Origin: Raineyella fluvialis
Lineage (GTDB): Bacteria > Actinomycetota > Actinomycetes > Propionibacteriales > Propionibacteriaceae
Assembly (NCBI RefSeq): GCF_009646095.1
Contig: NZ_CP045725.1
Span: forward strand, 372,001 to 436,000
Reading direction: 5' to 3'
DNA: 64,000 nucleotides
Made by a program: the position numbers and the translations under genes. Below, in pieces: positions 59,414 through 64,000 of the stretch. The stretch's first letter is position 1, and every line of letters starts with the position of its first letter. Under the pieces are notes generated by a model, which worked only from the letters and a program-made list of their open reading frames with translations, had not been told where the DNA came from and did not search any database.

Positions 59414-59469
59414 TCCGTTGGTGCGGGCGGCCGGGCCCATGTCTCAGCCGAGAGTAGCCGAGAGATCCA

Positions 59470-59521
59470 AGAGATTTTTACAGAAATCTCTATTGACTTT
59501 CGGTGTGGCCCAGGACACAGT
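59470..59521 (+). promoter_or_regulatory. Operator palindrome and promoter of the Rieske oxygenase operon
   Basis: AGAGATTT and AAATCTCT form a perfect inverted repeat separated by six bases (59470-59491). A TTGACT -35 element follows at once (59493-59498), and a weak -10 (CACAGT, 59516-59521) lies 17 bases on. The palindrome abuts the -35 box, so a bound regulator would contact or block RNA polymerase. The region is strikingly AT-rich for this genome. Confidence 0.65.
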
Positions 59522-59569
59522 TGTCGTCAAGCGAGGGGCAACGGCGCCACTCACGAAGAGGAGGTCCAC

Positions 59570-60778
59570 GTGACCATCACCGGCTCTGAGAGCACCACCA
59601 CGAACACGGCGATCGGCAACTCTGCACGCGTCGCCCGCCAGTACGGCCCGTACGTCCAGGCGGACTGGGGCTTCGCGAACCACTGGTACCCGGCCTGCTT
59701 CAGCGATGAGGTCGAGGTCAACGGAGTCGTCGGCGTCACCATCGGCGGCCACGACATCGCCATCACCCGCGACGAGGACGGCCAGGTCCACGCGATCGCC
59801 GACCGGTGCCTGCACCGCGGCGTGAAGCTGTCGGCCAAGCCGATGTGCTTCGCCAACAAGACCGTGACCTGCTGGTACCACGGCTACACCTACAACGCCG
59901 AGTCCGGAAACCTGGACACCATCGTCGGCTCCCCCGACGACAAGCTGATCGGCACGGTCGGCGTACGCACCTATCCGTCCGAGGACCTGGCGGGCCTGAT
60001 CTTCGTCTTCGTCGGCGAGGAGGACTACACGCCCCCGCCGCTGGACTCCGACCTGCCGATGCTGGTCACCGACAAGAAGACCCCGCACTTCCGCAACCCG
60101 AACATCATCACCAAGGGCATGCGCCGCAAGCTCTACGGCAACTGGCGACTGGCCGCCGAGAACGGCCTCGACCCGGGCCACCTGCTGGTCCACTGGGACA
60201 ACAAGATCGTCGTGGCCCTGGACCGGGCGATGCCGCTGGGCATGAAGGCGCTGAAGGACGACGCCACCGAGTCCATCGACATCGAGGACGGCCCCAAGGG
60301 CGTGATGAACCGCTACGACCTGCCGGAGAACTACCAGCCTGTCTTCGAGAACCCGATGGTCGACATCAAGGCGCGCGGCGGCACCATGTACGAGCCGTTC
60401 CGGGTCAGCTGCTGGCTGCCGGCGACGCTGATGGTGGAGAACTGGCCGATCCCGGGCATCACCCAGTACGAGTTCTACGTCCCGATCGACGACCACCACC
60501 ACATGTACTTCGAGGTGATCGCCGACACCGCCACCACCGAGGCGGAACGCAAGGAGTTCGACTTCAAGTACGAGAACTTCTACAAGCCGCTGGGCCTGCT
60601 CGACTTCAACAACAACGACGTCTTCGCCCGCGAGGCCACCGAGGAGCACTACCAGCGCTTCGACGGCTGGAACAACGAGGTGCTCTCCGACATGGACTAC
60701 TCCGTGGTCGCCTGGCGCAAGCAGGCCGCGACCCACGGACGTGGCTTCTTCCAGTCGCCGTACCTCGACGAGGACTGA
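59570..60778 (+). CDS. Rieske non-haem iron oxygenase, carbazole 1,9a-dioxygenase terminal component-like
   Basis: The 402-residue protein starts at ATG 59570 (the ATG-like GTG ACC ATC context, ORF start MTITGSEST). The Rieske centre is C80-L-H82 and C101-WY-H104, spacing as in CarAa-type oxygenases. The mononuclear iron site falls in ENGLDPGHLLVH (about 198-210). Matches in memory to CarAa include GPYVQADWGFANHWYP, CLHRGVKLS, TCWYHGYTY and the C-terminal FNNNDVFAREA...VAWRK pattern. Such enzymes hydroxylate angular or ring carbons of N-heteroaromatics or remove N- and O-substituents. The reductase follows 12 bp downstream. The actual substrate is unknown. Confidence 0.88.
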   Translation: MTITGSESTTTNTAIGNSARVARQYGPYVQADWGFANHWYPACFSDEVEVNGVVGVTIGGHDIAITRDEDGQVHAIADRCLHRGVKLSAKPMCFANKTVTCWYHGYTYNAESGNLDTIVGSPDDKLIGTVGVRTYPSEDLAGLIFVFVGEEDYTPPPLDSDLPMLVTDKKTPHFRNPNIITKGMRRKLYGNWRLAAENGLDPGHLLVHWDNKIVVALDRAMPLGMKALKDDATESIDIEDGPKGVMNRYDLPENYQPVFENPMVDIKARGGTMYEPFRVSCWLPATLMVENWPIPGITQYEFYVPIDDHHHMYFEVIADTATTEAERKEFDFKYENFYKPLGLLDFNNNDVFAREATEEHYQRFDGWNNEVLSDMDYSVVAWRKQAATHGRGFFQSPYLDED

Positions 60779-60790
60779 GGGGACGCTGAC

Positions 60791-61857
60791 ATGACGATCG
60801 CAGAGGGCACGGCGATGACCGTGCAGACCACCCAGGCCGTGGACACCCGGCACGTCTCGCTCCGGTTCACCGACGGACAGGTGCGGGAGTTCGACACCGC
60901 CCCGACGAGCCGATCCTGGCCGCCGCCCAGCGGGCCGGCTACGAACTGGTCAGCCAGTGCAAGGTCGGCACCTGCAGCACCTGTGCCGCGACCCTGGTCG
61001 ACGGGGCCGCCGAGATGCCGTCCGGGCAGATCAGCGTGCTGACCAAGGACGAGGTCGCGGCGGGCCAGCGGCTGCTGTGCCAGTCCCGTGCCCTCTGCGA
61101 CTCGTCGTTCGAGATGGACTACCCGTCCACCCTCCTGGAGGCCAACCCTCCGGTGCTGTTCCAGGCCAGGATCGCGCGCCTCACCTGGGTCGCCGACACC
61201 GTCGTCGAGGTGGAGCTGAAGGTCCCCAAGTCGATGAAGTTCGGCTTCACCGCCGGGCAGTACTGCCGGATCAAGGTGCCCGGCACAGAGCAATGGCGCA
61301 GCTACTCGATGGCCTCCGGCGAGCACGAGCGGTTCCGGCTGACCTTCCTGATCCGCATCCTGCCCTCCGGACTGATGTCGGACTACCTGCGGGATCGGGC
61401 CCGGGTCGGGGAGACGCTGGAGGTGGAGGGACCCCTGGGCGGCTTCGTACTCGAGCCCGCCCCGCGGCCGACCATCCTGATGGCCGGCGGCACCGGGCTC
61501 GCCCCGATGCTGTCGATGCTCGACCGGCTCCGTACGGTCGTCCCCGCGCCGCCGGTCCTGTTGGTCTTCGGATGCAACCGTGAGGCGGAGCTCTTCCACG
61601 AGGAGGAGCTGGCGGCTCGCGCGTCCTTCATGCCGACGCTGCAGGTCCGTACGGTCCTGATGGACAACACGGGCCGCGAGGACCTCCCATCCGGCACTCC
61701 GTTGGCGGTGCTGTCGTCCAAGGACGTCGCGCCGGACGCCGTCGCCTACCTGTGCGGTCCCCCGCCGATGATCCGTGCCGCGCAGGAGACGCTGGGCGGC
61801 TACGGGTTGGCGGCACACGACATCCGCGCCGAGCAGTTCCTGCCCAGCGACAACTGA
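60791..61857 (+). CDS. Oxygenase reductase with 2Fe-2S ferredoxin and FAD/NAD domains, one apparent frameshift at 60900
   Basis: One base restored in the C-run 60900-60903 gives a continuous 355-residue protein. It has an N-terminal plant-type ferredoxin (SQCKVGTCSTCAATLVDGA and LLCQSRAL supply the four Cys), an FAD domain with WRSYSMAS and an NAD domain with LMAGGTGLAPMLSML, VFGCNREAELFHEEEL and AYLCGPPPMIRAA. This is the BenC/CarAd/AntC type, passing electrons from NADH to the Rieske oxygenase directly upstream. The start at ATG 60791 follows GAGGGGAC. The next gene begins ten bases after its stop. Confidence 0.87.
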
Positions 61858-61867
61858 GAGGACCCCC

Positions 61868-63235
61868 GTGCGCGTCACCACCCATCCCCTCCCCCTCGAC
61901 GACCGGCGCCAGGCGATGTACGACGCGGTCGTGGCCCGGCTGGACTGCGACCGGATGCAGCGGCTGCTGGTCGACCTGGTCGACATCCACAGCCCGACCG
62001 GCGCCGAGCGCGAGATCTCCGAGTTCACCGCCCTGCACCTGGCCGAACAGGTCGGCATCGACGCCCACTACATGCCGATCTCCGAGGCGACCGGCAACGT
62101 CTACGGCGTCGTGCCCGGCAGCGGCACCGGCGCGAACCTGCTGCTGTACTGCCCCATTGACACCCACATCGAGCCCGAGCGCGACGTCCCGGCCGTAGGG
62201 CCGGGGCTGCGAGCCGACATGGTGCCGCAGGCCCGGGTCGAGGACGGCCTGGTCATCGGGCTGGGCGCCTCCAACCCCAAGGTCATGGTGGCCGGCCTGG
62301 TCGAGGTCGTGCACGCCATCAAGGACGCCGGCATCGAGCTGCTCGGCGACCTGTCGATCGGCTTCGCCGGCGGCGGGATGCCGTGGCTGAACTCCCAGCG
62401 CGACCACGTCGGCATGAGCACCGGCATCTACCAACTGCTCATGCGCGGCCTCTACCCGGACTACTGCCTGCTGCTCAAGCCACGCCCCGGGGTCTATCCC
62501 GAGGAGCCGGGTATGGCGTGGATCCGGGTCAGCGTCCGGGGGACGTTCGGCTACGCCGGCATCACCCGCGGCACGCCGGGTTTCCGGTCCTCGATCGTCC
62601 CGGCTGCCACGGTCATCGAGGAGATCGAGGCGTGGCTGCCGCAGTACACCGAGCGCAACACGGCCGGCACGATCCTTCCGGAGGCGTGGATCGCGGCCGT
62701 ACGCTCCGGTGACCCCGACAAGCCCGCCTTCCCGTCGGCCACCACGGAGATCTTCCTGGACCTGCGGATCAACCCGCGTACGTCACCGGCCGAGGTGCGG
62801 GCCCAGTTCGCGGAGTTCATCGAGGGCCTGCGCCATCGCCATCGCGACATCGAGGTCGACTGGGACATGTACGGCAGCCTGCCCGGCGGCATGACGGACT
62901 ACGACAACTGGATCATCCAGTCCGCCCAGCGCGGCTGGGAACAGGTCTCGGGCGAGCCGTACACGGAGACCCCGTACCAGGCCGGGCAGACCGACGGCGC
63001 GATGATCCGCCGGCTCGGCATCCCGACCGCCCGGGTCGGCTACCCCTGGCCGCCGGCCTCGGCACCGGCGGAGCTGAACGAGGGTCTGGGCGGCATGGGC
63101 GTCGCGTCGGTCGAGGACGTGATGCAGGGTGTGCGCGCCATCGCGTACGCCGTGATCGACACGCTCACCCGCACCCGGGCCGAGCTCGGCCTGGCCGACA
63201 CGGTCCCGTCGCTGGACGGCGGCCTGGTGCCGTGA
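61868..63235 (+). CDS. M20-fold amidohydrolase-like protein lacking canonical metal ligands
   Basis: From GTG 61868 behind GAGAGGA the product has 455 residues and overall M20/ArgE-DapE architecture: catalytic lobes with a lid domain (FGYAGITRGTPGFRS region) and a C-terminal QTDGAMIRRLGIPTARVG. Where family members have H-x-D, this one has YCPIDTH; where they have GxGxxDxK it has GLGASNPK; the E-E pair is replaced by FAGGGMPWL; and the C-terminal His region reads APAELNEGLGG. All usual di-zinc ligands except one Asp thus look changed. It may bind metal differently, use another chemistry, or be a non-enzymatic subunit. It lies between the reductase and a ring-cleavage-type protein. Confidence 0.75.
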   Translation: MRVTTHPLPLDDRRQAMYDAVVARLDCDRMQRLLVDLVDIHSPTGAEREISEFTALHLAEQVGIDAHYMPISEATGNVYGVVPGSGTGANLLLYCPIDTHIEPERDVPAVGPGLRADMVPQARVEDGLVIGLGASNPKVMVAGLVEVVHAIKDAGIELLGDLSIGFAGGGMPWLNSQRDHVGMSTGIYQLLMRGLYPDYCLLLKPRPGVYPEEPGMAWIRVSVRGTFGYAGITRGTPGFRSSIVPAATVIEEIEAWLPQYTERNTAGTILPEAWIAAVRSGDPDKPAFPSATTEIFLDLRINPRTSPAEVRAQFAEFIEGLRHRHRDIEVDWDMYGSLPGGMTDYDNWIIQSAQRGWEQVSGEPYTETPYQAGQTDGAMIRRLGIPTARVGYPWPPASAPAELNEGLGGMGVASVEDVMQGVRAIAYAVIDTLTRTRAELGLADTVPSLDGGLVP

Positions 63236-63267
63236 GCAGCCACCCCACGACCCCTGAAGGGACCACC

Positions 63268-64000
63268 ATGCCTGACCACGCCCTTCCGGTCGCTGACCGA
63301 TCCGAGTTGCTGCTCGACTCCCTCGGTTACGTCGGGGTCTCCTCTGACCGGCTGGACGACTGGACCACCTTCGGCCGCGACGTCGCCGGCATGCAGCCGG
63401 TCGAGTCCGGCCGCCGCAGCCTGGCGCTGCGGATGGACGATCGCTCGCAGCGCTTCCTGGTCTCCGACGACGGCGGGCGCGGCTTCTACGGCTTCGAGGT
63501 CTCCGACGCCGAGGCGCTGGAGCAGGTCGCCCGCCGGCTCGATGAGCAGCAGGTGCCGCACCTCGAGCTGGACGCACCGACCCGCGACCACCGACGGATC
63601 ACCCGCGGGATCTGGTTCCGCGACCCCGAGGGCAACCGGATCGAGGTCTTCCACGGCCCCGAGGTGGCCGACCGGCCCTTCTCCCCCGGCCGGACGATGG
63701 GCGGCTTTCGCACCGGCGTCCTCGGCCTGGGCCACGTGGTGCTGCTCGCCGCCGACGCGCAGCCGATGATCCGCTTCTACCAGGAGGTGCTGGGCTTCCG
63801 GCTTTCCGACTACCAGCTGCGGCCGTTCGAGGCGTACTTCTTCCACCTCAACCCGCGCCACCACACTCTCGCCATCGTGGCGGCGAAGGCACCCGGCGTG
63901 CACCACGTCATGGTCGAGGTCGCCCACCTCGACGACGTCGGCGCCGGGCTCGACCTGGCCGAGGGCACGGAGGAAGGCATCGGCGTCACGATCGGCCGGC
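63268..64000 (+). CDS. Extradiol ring-cleavage dioxygenase-like VOC protein, cut by right window edge
   Basis: From ATG 63268 behind GAAGGG the frame is open for 244 codons to the edge. Two VOC modules are visible, with GLGHVVLLAADAQPMIRFYQ (His ligand of the catalytic module) and HHVMVEVAHLDDVG (second His), as in 2,3-dihydroxybiphenyl 1,2-dioxygenase-type enzymes; the N-terminal module ends in WFRDPEGNRIEVFHG. Such enzymes open catechol rings next to the diol. Together with the Rieske oxygenase this indicates a ring-hydroxylation then meta-cleavage route. The final Glu ligand lies outside the window. Confidence 0.85.
   Translation, partial: MPDHALPVADRSELLLDSLGYVGVSSDRLDDWTTFGRDVAGMQPVESGRRSLALRMDDRSQRFLVSDDGGRGFYGFEVSDAEALEQVARRLDEQQVPHLELDAPTRDHRRITRGIWFRDPEGNRIEVFHGPEVADRPFSPGRTMGGFRTGVLGLGHVVLLAADAQPMIRFYQEVLGFRLSDYQLRPFEAYFFHLNPRHHTLAIVAAKAPGVHHVMVEVAHLDDVGAGLDLAEGTEEGIGVTIGR

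Overview
The window looks like a high-GC Gram-positive (actinobacterial) chromosome. Most genes have strongly G/C-biased third codon positions, start at GTG or ATG behind GGAGG-like sites, and include an actinobacterial-style carbazole dioxygenase-like Rieske cluster and a BglG-controlled beta-glucoside PTS. I would not name a genus; a Propionibacteriales member is only a guess.

Region 1 (1-29144) is a defence island of two divergent operons reading outward from about 12.6 kb. The right operon (plus strand) is DISARM-like: DrmD-type SNF2 helicase, DrmMI-type adenine methyltransferase, a very large DEAD/H helicase with DUF1998 and a C-terminal nuclease-like region (a fused DrmA/DrmB-like protein), and a UvrD-type helicase with an N-terminal RelE/ParE-like domain. 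The left operon (minus strand) has a second helicase-DUF1998 protein, an unrecognised 1020-residue protein, an Mrr-type nuclease, a DUF6361-like protein and a phospholipase D-like (DrmC-type chemistry) protein that runs off the left edge. Together they look like a double or expanded DISARM-related system; this is the best candidate for something undescribed.

Region 2 (29145-35550) carries two almost identical ISL3-family insertion sequences with different 8-bp target duplications. The second interrupts a low-GC nuclease-like gene that can be rebuilt exactly by removing the IS. Region 3 (35.8-43.7 kb) is a zone of decay: GH3 glycosidase pseudogene, aminotransferase, helicase fragment lacking Walker A, VapBC-type pair, lipocalin-like pseudogene, YihY membrane protein, SRPBCC protein, and remnants of DUF2277 and FAD-monooxygenase genes.

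Region 4 (43.7-52.5 kb) holds ordinary accessory metabolism: a membrane protein/lipoprotein pair, alpha/beta hydrolase plus DUF2277, a rifampicin-phosphotransferase-like enzyme with a C-terminal membrane anchor, a methyltransferase, VOC, DUF1697 and DHFR-like proteins. Region 5 (52.6-57.0 kb) is a beta-glucoside operon (PTS IIBCA, 6-phospho-beta-glucosidase, BglG/LicT antiterminator) with an intrinsic terminator in its leader. Region 6 (57.0-64.0 kb) is an aromatic or heteroaromatic degradation cluster: nitronate monooxygenase-like protein, MarR-type regulator, Rieske oxygenase, ferredoxin-reductase, an M20-fold protein without canonical metal ligands, and an extradiol-dioxygenase-like VOC protein cut by the right edge.

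A recurring oddity is that several otherwise intact genes are each broken by what looks like one missing base in or beside a short homopolymer. That pattern suggests residual assembly errors at least as much as real mutation, so these genes are described as their reconstructed full-length products.
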